Shown here: piece after piece, positions 52,901-60,476 of the stretch
Numbering within the stretch: the stretch's first letter is position 1
Layout of the letters: every line of letters begins with the position of its first letter
Assembly (NCBI GenBank): GCA_963839815.1
Contig: CAWIWF010000008.1
Location: 1-64,000 of the forward strand
Source: JACVRM01 sp963839815
GTDB lineage: Bacteria; Actinomycetota; Thermoleophilia; Gaiellales; Gaiellaceae
DNA: 64,000 nucleotides
Direction of reading: 5' to 3'
Translations under genes and position numbers: made by a program
The notes under the pieces: model-generated
Seen by the model: the letters and a program-made list of their open reading frames with translations, nothing else
Told to the model about the DNA's origin: nothing
The model's database searches: none

Positions 52901-53464
52901 GAGATGCTGACCGAGCTGGAGACCTACACCGATCCCGCCGCGTATCAGATCAGGATGTTCAGGCTCGAGGGCGAGGCGATGCTGCGAAACGGCGAAGGAG
53001 ACCATGAGCGGGCTCTCGAGGCGGCGCGCGACGTGGTCGGCTCGGTGGAGGCGGGCTCGGTGACGAAGCTCGCCTACGTGGAGGCCCTGACCGCCGGCCG
53101 CGCGCTCGGCCGGGTCGAGGTGCTCGGCGAGCTCCTCGACCGGATCGACGCCCTGCCGCGGACGCTCGCATCGCCGATGCTGGACGGGCACGCGCTGCGG
53201 TTCCGCGCTCCCGCGGCTCCCGCGCCGGAGCAGCGCTTCAAGCAGGCCGCAGCTCTGCTCCGCGAGTACGAGCTCATCCCGGACGCCGCGCTGGTCGACC
53301 TCGAGCACGGCGAGTGGCTCGTCGCGCAAGGCCGGGCCGCCGACGCCGCTCCGCATCTGGCCGGGGCGCGCGAGGTCTTCGAGCGACTCCGTGCGGCGCC
53401 CTGGCTCGAGCGGCTCGACCGGGTTGCGCCCGCCGAGCCGGAGCGCGTGCCGGAGCCGGCCTGA
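49988..53464 (+). CDS. Adenylate/guanylate cyclase with zinc ribbons, AAA ATPase and TPR
   Basis: A 1158-residue signalling protein. Residues 3-48 hold two zinc ribbons (CPAC..CGEC and CASC..CGEC). Residues ~65-235 are a class III cyclase domain with both metal Asp (D75 in FADLVGFT, D119 in FIGDAVMAVWG), the adenine-selecting Lys (K115) and the transition-state Asn/Arg (N185, R189 in GDAVNTASR), so it should be active. Residues ~255-600 are an ATPase with Walker A GIAGIGKS (285-292) and LVFEDLQWAE. The rest is TPR-like (~700-1150). The architecture matches the large actinobacterial cyclase-ATPase regulators. It lies inside the 2-oxoacid dehydrogenase locus. Confidence 0.92.
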   Translation: MLCPACNGENEPGRKFCGECGGPLAQVCASCGASNPAHVKFCGECGTALGVVATAPPGQAGAVSERRLVSVLFADLVGFTAASEGRDAEETRELLSRYFDTCRTLVDRYGGTVEKFIGDAVMAVWGTPVAQEDDAERAVRAALDLAAAVPELGASLRARVGVLTGEVAVTLGADGQGMVAGDAVNTASRIQTAAEPGAVLVGEATKHATDAAIAYEDAGEHLLKGKREPERLWRALRVTAARRGALKAEGLEAPFVGRDRDLRLVKELFHAAAEDRKAHLVSVFGIAGIGKSRLAWEFEKYIDGLADDVWWHRGRCLAYGEGVAYWALAEMVRMRARIGEEEAAGIALQKLEACLAEHVPDGEERRWLEPRLLQLLGLGDSTAAGRQELFSAWRLFFERLADHGACVLVFEDLQWAEPGLLDFIDHLLEWSRSHPLFVVALARPELAGRRESLASGSRNATTLTLEPLSRTAMEALLDGLAPGLPNELRDELLTRAEGVPLYAVETVRMLLDRGLLERAGDVYRPTRPIESLAVPETLHALLAARLDGLDAEERALVQDAAVLGKTFTRDGLAALSGRAGGELDAILAGLVRKEVFSLQSDPRSPERGQFGFLQDLLKRVAYETLSRKERKTRHLAAAGHLASAWADEQEIVEVVASHYLDAYRLLPDAEDAPEIKRLAREALARAGERAASLAATVEAARVFAAAAELADDPLEEAGLRARAGRAANTGAEFSLARTELERAHSLYEQAGATRETALTVAALAHTDVSLNESDRALERLERAYELLSETEPDEGTAAVVEQLARLHVVRGSHQRAEELADQAIGLAERLWLPEILAQALNTAGLLAGHGGRPQFGLALLKHSLAIALENDFPMAALRAYNNLSDKLDRSDRYAEALELQDSGLALARKIGSRGQEWRLLGERAYCLVRIGRWDEAAEIVSSLGAEGLWSGAGRMVAFELALRRGDMARAREMLTELETYTDPAAYQIRMFRLEGEAMLRNGEGDHERALEAARDVVGSVEAGSVTKLAYVEALTAGRALGRVEVLGELLDRIDALPRTLASPMLDGHALRFRAPAAPAPEQRFKQAAALLREYELIPDAALVDLEHGEWLVAQGRAADAAPHLAGAREVFERLRAAPWLERLDRVAPAEPERVPEPA

Positions 53465-53504
53465 GCGCCGTTAGCATCCTCCTCAATCGATCCGGGAGAG
53501 AGAC

Positions 53505-54911
53505 ATGGAATGTGACGTCGCCGTCCTCGGAGGCGGCCCGGGCGGCTACTCGGCCGCCATCCGCGCCGCCCAGCTCGGCGCCAAGACGGTCTGCATCGAG
53601 AAGGAGCCCGAGCTCGGCGGCACCTGCCTCCGCGTCGGCTGCATCCCGACCAAGGCGTGGGTGCAGACCGCGTTCGCGCTCAAGGAGGCCGAGGAGACCT
53701 TTGCCAAGCTCGGCGTTCAGATCGGCGAGCCGCAGCTCGACTTCGGCACGGCCAACCAGTGGAAGGACACGGTCGTCAAGCAGATGACGGGCGGCGTCGC
53801 GAGCCTGCTCAAGGCGAACGGCGTCGAGTGGGTGAAGGGCACCGGCCGTTTCACCGGCGCCACCACGATCGCGGTCGAGGGTGGGGAGGACGTGACCTTC
53901 GGGCAGGCGATCATCGCCACCGGCTCGTATCCGCTGCGGCCGCCGATCGAGGGTCTCGACTCACCTCGCTGCGTCGACTCGACCGGCCTGCTCGCCCAGA
54001 CCGAGGTGCCGCGCCGGCTCGTCGTGCTCGGCGGCGGCATCATCGGCTGCGAGTTCGCCTCGATCTTCCGCCGCTTCGGCTCCGAGGTGACGATCATCGA
54101 GATGCTGCCGTCGCTGATCCCGCAGGAGGACGCCGACGCCGCCAAGGAGCTCGCCAAGCAGTTCGGCAAGCGCGGCATCGCCGTCAACCTCGAGGCACGC
54201 TGCGACCGGGTCGAGGACACCGGCGACGCCCTTCGCGTGCACTACAACGGCGACCAGTCGGTCGAGTGCGACCTGATGCTCGTCGCCACCGGGCGCGGCC
54301 CCGTCGTCGAGGGGCTCGGGCTCGAGGAGATCGGCGTCGACTTCGACGGGCGCAAGGGCATCGCCGCCGACGAGCACCGCCGCACCACGGTCGGTCACAT
54401 CTACGCGGTGGGGGACTGCGCGGGCTACTGGCAGCTCGCCCACACCGCGTTCCGCGAGGGCGAGGTCGCCGCCGAGAACGCATGCGGCCACGACGCCGTC
54501 GTCGACAACCGCGGCGTTCCGCGCCCGATCTACACCGACCCGGAGATCGCCGCCGTCGGCCTCACCGAGGGCGAGGCGCGCGAGCAGTACGGCGACGACG
54601 TCGCGGTCGGCCAGTTCCCGTGGGTCGCGAACGCGCGGGCGGTGATGCAGAACGAGACGGTCGGCTGGGTCAAGTCGATCCACGAGACCCGCTACGGCGA
54701 GTTCCTCGGGCTGGTCATGGTGGGCCCGCACGTCACCGACCTGATCGAGGCCGGTGTCGTCGCCCTCGACGCCGAGGCGACGGTCGAGACGATCGCCGAC
54801 GGCATGGCTGCGCACCCGACGCTGTCGGAGGCGATCAAGGAGGCGGGCCTCGTCGCCCTCGGCCGCGCGATCCACGTCCCCAACCGCAAGCGGGCGGCGG
54901 CGAAGGCCTGA
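53505..54911 (+). CDS. lpdA: Dihydrolipoyl dehydrogenase (E3)
   Basis: A 468-residue flavoprotein disulfide reductase that reoxidises the lipoyl arm of E2. FAD motif VAVLGGGPGGYSAAIRA, redox disulfide GGTCLRVGCIPTKAW, NAD motif VVLGGGIIGCEFASIFRR, FAD-binding IYAVGDCAGY, and the C-terminal His-Glu pair in AAHPTLSEAIKEA. Complete. TAGCAT at 53472-53477 with a 27-nt leader and GGGAGAGAG before the ATG suggests an own promoter. Confidence 0.96.
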   Translation: MECDVAVLGGGPGGYSAAIRAAQLGAKTVCIEKEPELGGTCLRVGCIPTKAWVQTAFALKEAEETFAKLGVQIGEPQLDFGTANQWKDTVVKQMTGGVASLLKANGVEWVKGTGRFTGATTIAVEGGEDVTFGQAIIATGSYPLRPPIEGLDSPRCVDSTGLLAQTEVPRRLVVLGGGIIGCEFASIFRRFGSEVTIIEMLPSLIPQEDADAAKELAKQFGKRGIAVNLEARCDRVEDTGDALRVHYNGDQSVECDLMLVATGRGPVVEGLGLEEIGVDFDGRKGIAADEHRRTTVGHIYAVGDCAGYWQLAHTAFREGEVAAENACGHDAVVDNRGVPRPIYTDPEIAAVGLTEGEAREQYGDDVAVGQFPWVANARAVMQNETVGWVKSIHETRYGEFLGLVMVGPHVTDLIEAGVVALDAEATVETIADGMAAHPTLSEAIKEAGLVALGRAIHVPNRKRAAAKA

Positions 54912-54991
54912 CGGTGTCGCCCGGGGCCGCGGCGGCGCTGTTTACGCGCGCTGCGGCTCCGGGTAGCGTCTCGGGGGACGAAAGGAACGAG

Positions 54992-55204
54992 ATGTCGGTT
55001 CTCAACAAGCGCAACGCTCTGCTCGGCTGGCTCGTCTGGGCCGTCGCCAAGCGCACGGCGAAGAAGAAGGTCTCGAACGCGCTCCCTGGCGACGGTGACG
55101 GCGGGCGCAAGCGTGTGCTCGTCGTGCCGGCCGTGGTCGCCGCGACCGTCGGCGGCCTGCTCTTCTGGCGCCGCCGCCAGGACGACGACACGACCGATTC
55201 CTAG
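54992..55204 (+). CDS. Small hypothetical membrane-associated protein
   Basis: A 70-residue protein: N-terminal amphipathic hydrophobic segment (NKRNALLGWLVWAVAKRTAKK), basic linker, one helix (VLVVPAVVAATVGGLLFW) followed by RRRQDDD. Similar small proteins accompany many actinobacterial genomes but I know no function. ATG at 54992 with AAAGGAACG; TAGCGT at 54964-54969 could be its -10 box. Confidence 0.65.
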   Translation: MSVLNKRNALLGWLVWAVAKRTAKKKVSNALPGDGDGGRKRVLVVPAVVAATVGGLLFWRRRQDDDTTDS

Positions 55205-55258
55205 CCGCCTGCCGGAAGCGTTTTCCGCAAAGAGCGGAAGGAACCGTCCCGGAGCGCC

Positions 55259-55288
55259 TTGCGCCTTCCGGACAGGTGAGGCTAGTGT
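55259..55288 (+). promoter_or_regulatory. Promoter of the RNA candidate
   Basis: TTGCGC (55259-55264), 18-bp spacer, TAGTGT (55283-55288). A start is expected near 55295, which is where the closing helix of the RNA begins. Confidence 0.45.
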
Positions 55289-55294
55289 CCCGCT

Positions 55295-55435
55295 TGCGCC
55301 GAGCGCGGAGCGGAAGTAGGTCGAGTCCCGACCGGGAGGCCGTAGGCGGAAGCCGAAAGTCGATCGGGCGGCGAGGACGAAACCGCCACCGGCTCGGCGA
55401 ATACTTAAGCCCGCGAAAGCGGGCTTAAGTCTTTC
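55295..55435 (+). ncRNA. Candidate structured non-coding RNA
   Basis: A closing helix CGCCGAGC (55297-55304) / GCTCGGCG (55392-55399) encloses at least two hairpins: GGTCG-AGTCC-CGACC (55319-55333) and GGCGG..CCGCC (55367-55387), with the purine-rich unpaired stretches GGAAGTAGG, GGAAGCCGAAAG and GAGGACGAAA. It ends in a textbook hairpin ACTTAAGCCCGC-GAAA-GCGGGCTTAAGT (55403-55430) followed by CTTTCT. No open frame follows, so it is a free RNA rather than a leader. It does not match RNase P, tmRNA, SRP RNA or any riboswitch class I know. Confidence 0.5.
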
Positions 55436-55436
55436 T
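55403..55436 (+). terminator. GAAA-tetraloop terminator of the RNA candidate
   Basis: Perfect 12-bp stem closed by GAAA, followed by CTTTCT. On the minus strand there is no T-run, so it acts for plus-strand transcription. Confidence 0.75.
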
Positions 55437-55443
55437 GAGGACG

Positions 55444-55830
55444 CTCGCGCGTCGGCGCCCGGCGGCAGAGCCGCCGCCCGCGGACGCCGTTCGCGCGTCG
55501 GCGCCGGCGGCAGAGCCGCCGCCCGCGGACGCGGCTCACTCCCTTCGAGGGTGGAACGGCGTGTTCCCCCCTCGAGCTCCCCCCTCCGGCCCGGGGCCGG
55601 CGGGGTGGGTGACCGTTCGCGCGTCGGCGCCCGGCGGCAGAGCCGCCGCCCGCGGACGCGGCTCACTCCCTTCGAGGGTGGAACGGCGTGTTCCCCCCTC
55701 GAGCTCCCCCCTCCGGCCCGGGGCCGGCGGGGTGGGTGACCGTTCGCGCGTCGGCGCCCGGCGGCAGAGCCGCCGCCCGCGGACGCGGCTCACTCCCTTC
55801 GAGGGTGGAACGGCATGTTCCCCCCTCGAC
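55444..55830. repeat. 127-bp tandem repeat block
   Basis: Units start at 55488 (126 bp), 55614 (127 bp) and 55741 (about 90 bp, cut by a family B element); a 44-bp partial copy precedes at 55444. Each unit holds CGGCGGC-AGA-GCCGCCG (hairpin), a CGCGGCTCACTCCCTTCGAG segment and CCCTCCGGCCCGGGGCCGG. Copies differ by only one or two bases, so expansion is recent. Confidence 0.9.
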
Positions 55831-55935
55831 GATCACGGGGGAAGCCCGGCTTCCCCCGTGGGCCCCCTCGTTGAGCAGACGCGCCGGAGCCACGAGATGC
55901 CTGCGGCGGGCGCGGCCCGCCTCCGGCGAGCGTGG
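55830..55935 (+). repeat. Family B repeat, copy e (forward)
   Basis: Head hairpin CACGGGGGAAGC-CCG-GCTTCCCCCGTG (55834-55860). The stem bases differ from copy d at one pair with the matching change on the other arm, which argues for selection on pairing. Core CCCCCTCGTTGAGCAGACGC, tail GGCCCGCCTCCGGCGAG. Confidence 0.8.
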
Positions 55936-55976
55936 CACGGCCCGCCTCCGCCGAGCATGGCAAGGGCAGGCAGGCC

Positions 55977-56003
55977 AGGGTCTGTCCCCGGGGGGACTGA
56001 CCC
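55977..56003. repeat. Family A hairpin repeat, copy 5
   Basis: AGGGTCTGTCCCC-GG-GGGGACTGACCC, downstream of family B copy e as at 47.9 kb. Confidence 0.78.
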
Positions 56004-56190
56004 GTCCGGAGGGTGGGGCCGACCAGCGCTGATCGAATCAGTGCAGGGACAAGTCCTCGCAGCCCCCCGCGTGTCTGCAGTCTGACCCGGGGCTGGGCTG
56101 GGAGACGTGTCCGCGCCGGTGGTTAGGGCAGGCACTGAACTGGTTGGCGAGGCGTGTCCACCGGGGCCGGTGTCTGGGGCCAGGCCCTGG

Positions 56191-56214
56191 ACAGGTCCCG
56201 CAGGGACAGACCCA
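56191..56214 (-). repeat. Degenerate family A element, inverted
   Basis: Reads GGGTCTGTCCC-TGC-GGGACCTGT on the minus strand, just 6 bp past the 3' end of the glycosidase-like gene, where it can act as its terminator. Confidence 0.5.
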
Positions 56215-56220
56215 GGCCGC

Positions 56221-57420
56221 TCAGCCGCCCGCGCGGATACCGGCTGCGGCCTGCGCGGCCGCGATTCGGCCGGCCTCACGCCGAAAGACGCCGAAGGCCG
56301 CCTTGGGCTCGCCGCGCGCTGTCAGCAACCCTGACTGCCAGCCGCTGAAGCGCACCTCGTCGCGGAGCAGGAACCAGATCAGCATGTCGATGCGCGGGTG
56401 CCTCTTCGCCATCCGCACGGCTGCTCCCAGGTACTCGGCCTGGCGGGCGGGGGGGACGCCGTAGACGAGGTCGGGCGGCGAGGTCTCATAGCCGAGCTCC
56501 GTCAGCCAGATCGGCTTGCGGCCCCACCGCCGGGTCACCTCGCGCACGAGCCGGTCGATGTTGCCGAGCGTGACCGCAGTGCGGTTGCGCGGCTTCGCCC
56601 ACGGGGGCTCGCCGCGCCCGCTCGGATGCGGCTGGTGCGCGTACGCGTCGAGGCGGCGCACGCCCGCCCGGTGCATCGCGTGCATGAACCCGATCGGCCC
56701 CACCGACGACCAGCGGGCGCGGGGGTTGTTGTTGCCGCGCGCGGACGTGGCGCCGCAGGCGACGCGCTCGCCCTTGAGCAGGGTCATGTGGACGCCGTCG
56801 TAGATCGCGTTGCAGATGTCGGCGTAGTCGTAGGCGCTCTGCGGGATCCAGCGGCGGCCCTCTCGGCGCCACTGGCGGGCGAGGCCGAGGCGCAGGTTGG
56901 GCTCGTTCCACGCGAGCCAGTCGCGGACGGCAGGCAGGACGTGCCCGTCGCGGCGCTCGTAGGTGCCGCTGTAGCGGGTCGCAGCCGCGTACGCGAACGC
57001 CTGCAGGTGCACCGGGTTGCGCGGCGGGCGGTTCGGCGGGTTGCCGCCGTTCGCCCAGCCGGGCGTGCCCCAGATCGCGAGCAGGACGCGGATGCCGCGC
57101 CGGTCGGCCTCGATCACGGCGCGGTCGGTCGCGCGCCAGTCGTAGGCGGGATCGGCCGGGTCGACGCCGTTGTCAGGGCGACGCCGCACCACCCCGCGGG
57201 AGCTCCCCCAGTAGAGCGTGATGCGGACGATCTGCGTCCCCGCCTGGCTCAGGAGCGGAAAGGCGCGATCGGGCTGCTCGAGCACCTCTGCCGAGTCCGA
57301 GACACCGACCGCGAGCCGCGGCGACGCGGGCGCGCCGGCGGGAACAGCGGCGGCGGTTGCGACAGCGCTCGCCAGGAGCGCAGCTGCCGCGAGCCCACGG
57401 ATCCCTCGTCCCATCTCCAT
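56221..57420 (-). CDS. Secreted glycoside hydrolase-like protein (clan GH-A type)
   Basis: A 399-residue exported protein with signal peptide (GRGIRGLAAAALLASAVATAAA) and a TIM-barrel glycosidase pattern: the acid/base Glu in WLAWNEPNLRL (E173) and the nucleophile-type Glu in WLTELGYETS (E308), with HxH-like AYAHQPH between. Closest in layout to GH5/GH39-type enzymes. ATG at 57420; a second ATG six bases later is possible. Substrate unknown. Confidence 0.75.
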   Translation of the reverse strand: MEMGRGIRGLAAAALLASAVATAAAVPAGAPASPRLAVGVSDSAEVLEQPDRAFPLLSQAGTQIVRITLYWGSSRGVVRRRPDNGVDPADPAYDWRATDRAVIEADRRGIRVLLAIWGTPGWANGGNPPNRPPRNPVHLQAFAYAAATRYSGTYERRDGHVLPAVRDWLAWNEPNLRLGLARQWRREGRRWIPQSAYDYADICNAIYDGVHMTLLKGERVACGATSARGNNNPRARWSSVGPIGFMHAMHRAGVRRLDAYAHQPHPSGRGEPPWAKPRNRTAVTLGNIDRLVREVTRRWGRKPIWLTELGYETSPPDLVYGVPPARQAEYLGAAVRMAKRHPRIDMLIWFLLRDEVRFSGWQSGLLTARGEPKAAFGVFRREAGRIAAAQAAAGIRAGG

Positions 57421-57527
57421 GTGCACGCTATCGCCGCCGGACGCCGGCGTCTTGAGCCCGGTCGAGTCGGGCCGTCACGGAGGTGCGGCGTAGGATCGGC
57501 TGGAGCCTCCGCGACCAGCGACGGACG

Positions 57528-59090
57528 ATGCCAGCTGACCGACAGCCACACGTGACGCTCCCGGTCGTCGGACGCGCCGAACGCGTCCTGACGCCCGAGG
57601 CGCTCGCTCTCGTCGGGCGCCTGCACGCCGAGCTCGACGGCGAGCGCCGCCGGCTACTCGCCCTGCGCACGGCCCGCCAGGCCGAGCTCGACGCTGGCAC
57701 GCGGCCCGACTTTCTCGCTGCCACGGTGCACGTCCGCGAGGGGGACTGGCGTGTCGCGCCGCCGCCGGCCGATCTCGTCGACCGCCGGGTCGAGATCACG
57801 GGGCCGGTCGACGCGAAGATGATCATCAACGCGCTCAACTCGGGGGCGACCGGGTTCATGGCCGACTTCGAGGACGCGACCTCGCCGAGCTGGGCCAACG
57901 TCGTCGACGGGCAGGCCAACCTGGTCGAGGCTGTCGAGGGGCGCCTCGCCTTCGACTCCCCGGAAGGCAAGGCGTACCGGCTCGCAGACGAGTTGGCGAC
58001 GCTGATCGTCCGCCCGCGCGGCTGGCACCTGCCGGAGCGTCACGTGCTCGTGGACGGGGAGTCGGTGTCGGCCAGCCTGTTCGACTTCGGCCTCTTCGTC
58101 TTCCACTGCGCCGAGCGCCTGCTCGTGCGCGGCAGCGGCCCGTACCTGTACCTGCCGAAGCTCGAGAGCCACCTCGAGGCGCGCCTCTGGGCGCAGGCCC
58201 TCGCGATCGCCGAGGACTCGCTCGGTCTCGACCGGGGCACGATCAAGGCGACCGTCCTGATCGAGACGGTGCTGGCCGCGTTCGAGATGGACGAGATCCT
58301 CTGGGAGCTGCGCGACCACTCGCCGGCCCTGAACGCCGGCCGCTGGGACTACATCTTCAGCGTCGTCAAGAAGTTCCGCGAGCACGCCGAGTTCGTGCTG
58401 CCGGACCGCGCGCAAGTCACGATGACCGTGCCGTTCATGCGCGCCTACACCGACCTGCTCGTGCGCACCTGCCACGCTCGCGGGGCGCACGCGATGGGCG
58501 GCATGGCGGCCTTCATCCCGAGCCGGCGCGACGCCGAGCTGAATGCGACGGCGCTCGACAAGGTGCGCGAGGACAAGCAGCGGGAGGCGGGCAACGGGTT
58601 CGACGGCACCTGGGTTGCCCATCCGGATCTCGTCGGCGTCGCCCGTGAGGAGTTCGACCGCGTGCTGGGCGCCGAGCCGAACCAGCTCGGCCGGCGCCGC
58701 GACGACGTCCGGGTCAGCGCCGGGGAGCTCCTGGACGTGCGCGTTCCGGGCGGGACCGTGACGGAGGACGGGCTCCGGAGCAACGTCGCCGTCGGGTTGC
58801 GCTACCTGGACGCGTGGCTGGCCGGGGTCGGCGCGGCCGCGATCTTCAACCTGATGGAGGACGCGGCGACCGCCGAGATCGCGCGGGCGCAGATCTGGCA
58901 GTGGGTACGCCACGGCGTCGAGCTGGACGACGGGCGCGCCGTGACCGCCGAGCTCGTCGAGAGCCTGGTGACCGAGGAGGCGGCGGACGTGCGAGACGAG
59001 CGGGCGGTCGGCCTCTTTCGCCAGGTGGCGCTGGCGGCGGAGTTCGAGGAGTTCCTGACGCTGCCGGCGTACGGCCTGCTCGACTCCTGA
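57528..59090 (+). CDS. aceB: Malate synthase A
   Basis: A 520-residue malate synthase (glyoxylate + acetyl-CoA to malate). Family A-type features: GFMADFEDATSPSW, IVRPRGWHLPERHV (glyoxylate Arg), IETVLAAFEMDEILWELRDH, NAGRWDYIFS, MGGMAAFIPS and the catalytic Asp in NLMEDAATAEIARAQIWQW. The ATG at 57528 gives the family N-terminus. No isocitrate lyase gene is in the window. Confidence 0.95.
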   Translation: MPADRQPHVTLPVVGRAERVLTPEALALVGRLHAELDGERRRLLALRTARQAELDAGTRPDFLAATVHVREGDWRVAPPPADLVDRRVEITGPVDAKMIINALNSGATGFMADFEDATSPSWANVVDGQANLVEAVEGRLAFDSPEGKAYRLADELATLIVRPRGWHLPERHVLVDGESVSASLFDFGLFVFHCAERLLVRGSGPYLYLPKLESHLEARLWAQALAIAEDSLGLDRGTIKATVLIETVLAAFEMDEILWELRDHSPALNAGRWDYIFSVVKKFREHAEFVLPDRAQVTMTVPFMRAYTDLLVRTCHARGAHAMGGMAAFIPSRRDAELNATALDKVREDKQREAGNGFDGTWVAHPDLVGVAREEFDRVLGAEPNQLGRRRDDVRVSAGELLDVRVPGGTVTEDGLRSNVAVGLRYLDAWLAGVGAAAIFNLMEDAATAEIARAQIWQWVRHGVELDDGRAVTAELVESLVTEEAADVRDERAVGLFRQVALAAEFEEFLTLPAYGLLDS

Positions 59091-59152
59091 CGCCACGCTT
59101 CCGGCACAGAGGCGGCACGGTGCCGCGACGGCTGGGCTGCTCTGCTGCTGTC

Positions 59153-59407
59153 GTGCTCCGACGCTTCCGCGAGCCGCAGCCGACGGTGCGGCAGGTCTAC
59201 GCGCTCGCCGCCGTAATGTGCGAGCTGGCTGACGAGCGCTTCCCTGAGAGCTTCGACGAGGCGTCCGAGCTGCTCGAGCGGCTACGCCGCGAGGCGGGAC
59301 ATCCACGGCCGCGGCTCGAGGACACGCCGCTCCGCGATCCCCCCAGCCGCAGCCGGCGCCGGCGCCTGAGAGGAGGCGAAGAAGCGTGGCCCCACGGCTC
59401 GGTCTGA
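59153..59407 (+). CDS. Small hypothetical protein
   Basis: An 84-residue protein: LRRFREPQPTVRQVYALAAV, MCELADERFPESFDEASELLERLR, then a basic, Arg-rich tail. The helical 'TxRQxYALAxxxCE...FPExxxEASELxxxLR' pattern looks like a small DNA- or RNA-associated module, but I do not know the family. GTG at 59153; an upstream GTG at 59120 is possible. Confidence 0.5.
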   Translation: MLRRFREPQPTVRQVYALAAVMCELADERFPESFDEASELLERLRREAGHPRPRLEDTPLRDPPSRSRRRRLRGGEEAWPHGSV

Positions 59408-59415
59408 GGCCGCTC

Positions 59416-59433
59416 GCGGCGCCTCAGCGCCGC
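59416..59433 (+). terminator. Hairpin after the small protein gene
   Basis: GCGGCGC-CTCA-GCGCCGC, 7-bp perfect stem, 8 bp after the stop at 59407. No T-run. The rest of the 163-bp gap to 59570 shows nothing more. Confidence 0.45.
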
Positions 59434-59570
59434 GGCGGTCGATGTCTCGCGGTGCGGGCCGGAGGGTTGATTCGCTCCCCAGCGCACCCCCCGGCCCGCT
59501 AGCCCTGACCCCTTTCACGGGCTCGCGAGAGTGAGCGGACGGGCTCCGAACAGGGAGGGGTCCGTCCTCG

Positions 59571-60476
59571 TCAAGGTTCGACGTCGCCGGGTTGGAGAAG
59601 TCGGCGCGGCGAGGTAAAGGTTGTGTGAGGAGCCCCGTCGGCGGAGCCGTCGCCGCGCAAGGCGAGGTCGGTCTCGAGGTCGTCGATGGCGGCGCGCAGC
59701 GTCTGTAGCCGGGCCGCGATCGACACCTGCTCGTCGGTCGGCTCGATGCCGCGCTCCTGCAGCTCGCGGCGCAGGTGGATCTCGCGCGCCTCCTCCATCG
59801 AATTGAGCACGACCCCGATCAGCACGTTCAGGACGATGAACGCGGCGACGAGCACGAAGCTGATGAAGTAGATGACCGACCATGGCTCGATCGCGCGTCC
59901 GCGCTCGAGATGCTGCGGGAAGTTCTCGAGCGTCAGCATCACGAAGAGCGTGAGCATCGCCTCACCGATGTCGCCCCAGCGCTTGGGGTCGTCGTCGCCG
60001 AAGAGCGACCAGCCGATGATCCCGTAGACGAACAGGATCACGGTCGTCAGCAGCGCCATCGAGCCCAGCGGCGGGACGCTGCGGACGATTGCGAGCAGGA
60101 GGATCCGCAGCTCGGGCAGCACGCGGAAGATGCGGACGACGCGCGCCAGCCGCGCGAGCCGCAGCACGGTCGAGTTCTCGCGCAGGCCGGGCACAAAGGC
60201 GGTGCCGACGACGAGGAAGTCGAAGACGTTCCAGGCGTCGCGAAAGAAGTCCCACGGCCGCCGGAACGAGGCGATCCGCAAGCCGAGCTCGACGACGAAC
60301 ACGCCGAGGAGCACGCTGTTCAGCAGGTCGAGCGTGCCGCCCCAGCGGCGGTCGACCTGGTCGTACGTCTGCAGGCCGAGCACGGCGGCGTTGCCGAGGA
60401 TGACGGCCAGGACGACCCCGTTGAAGGCCCCGGAGTCGACCAGGCGGCCGAGCGGCTCTCTGCGCGGCGGGCTCAT
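59571..60476 (-). CDS. Voltage-gated ion channel (bacterial sodium-channel type)
   Basis: A 301-residue single-domain channel with six helices. S1-S3 (about 17-90), S4 with Arg every third residue in STVLRLARLARVVRIFRVL (R106, R109, R112, R115, R118), S5 (about 137-157), pore with selectivity segment LTLENF (E184), S6 (about 200-226) and a C-terminal coiled coil (EEAREIHLRRELQERGI, QVSIAARLQTLRAAIDDLET). NaChBac/NavAb carry TLESW at the filter; here it is TLENF. ATG at 60476. Confidence 0.88.
   Translation of the reverse strand: MSPPRREPLGRLVDSGAFNGVVLAVILGNAAVLGLQTYDQVDRRWGGTLDLLNSVLLGVFVVELGLRIASFRRPWDFFRDAWNVFDFLVVGTAFVPGLRENSTVLRLARLARVVRIFRVLPELRILLLAIVRSVPPLGSMALLTTVILFVYGIIGWSLFGDDDPKRWGDIGEAMLTLFVMLTLENFPQHLERGRAIEPWSVIYFISFVLVAAFIVLNVLIGVVLNSMEEAREIHLRRELQERGIEPTDEQVSIAARLQTLRAAIDDLETDLALRGDGSADGAPHTTFTSPRRLLQPGDVEP

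Larger units (their letters stand above)
55205..56220. other. 1-kb non-coding region with RNA candidate and repeats
   Basis: No credible protein. From left to right: a small TTCCGC/GCGGAA hairpin (55223-55239), a candidate structured RNA (55259-55435), a 127-bp tandem repeat block (55444-55830), a family B element, a family A element, and an inverted degenerate family A element next to the glycosidase-like gene. The reading frames here merely follow the repeats. Confidence 0.7.

Noticed and set aside
55319..55333. tRNA gene suggested by a T-arm-like GGTCG-AGTCC-CGACC
   Set aside because: The loop lacks the TTCRANY pattern and no acceptor or anticodon arm can be built around it.
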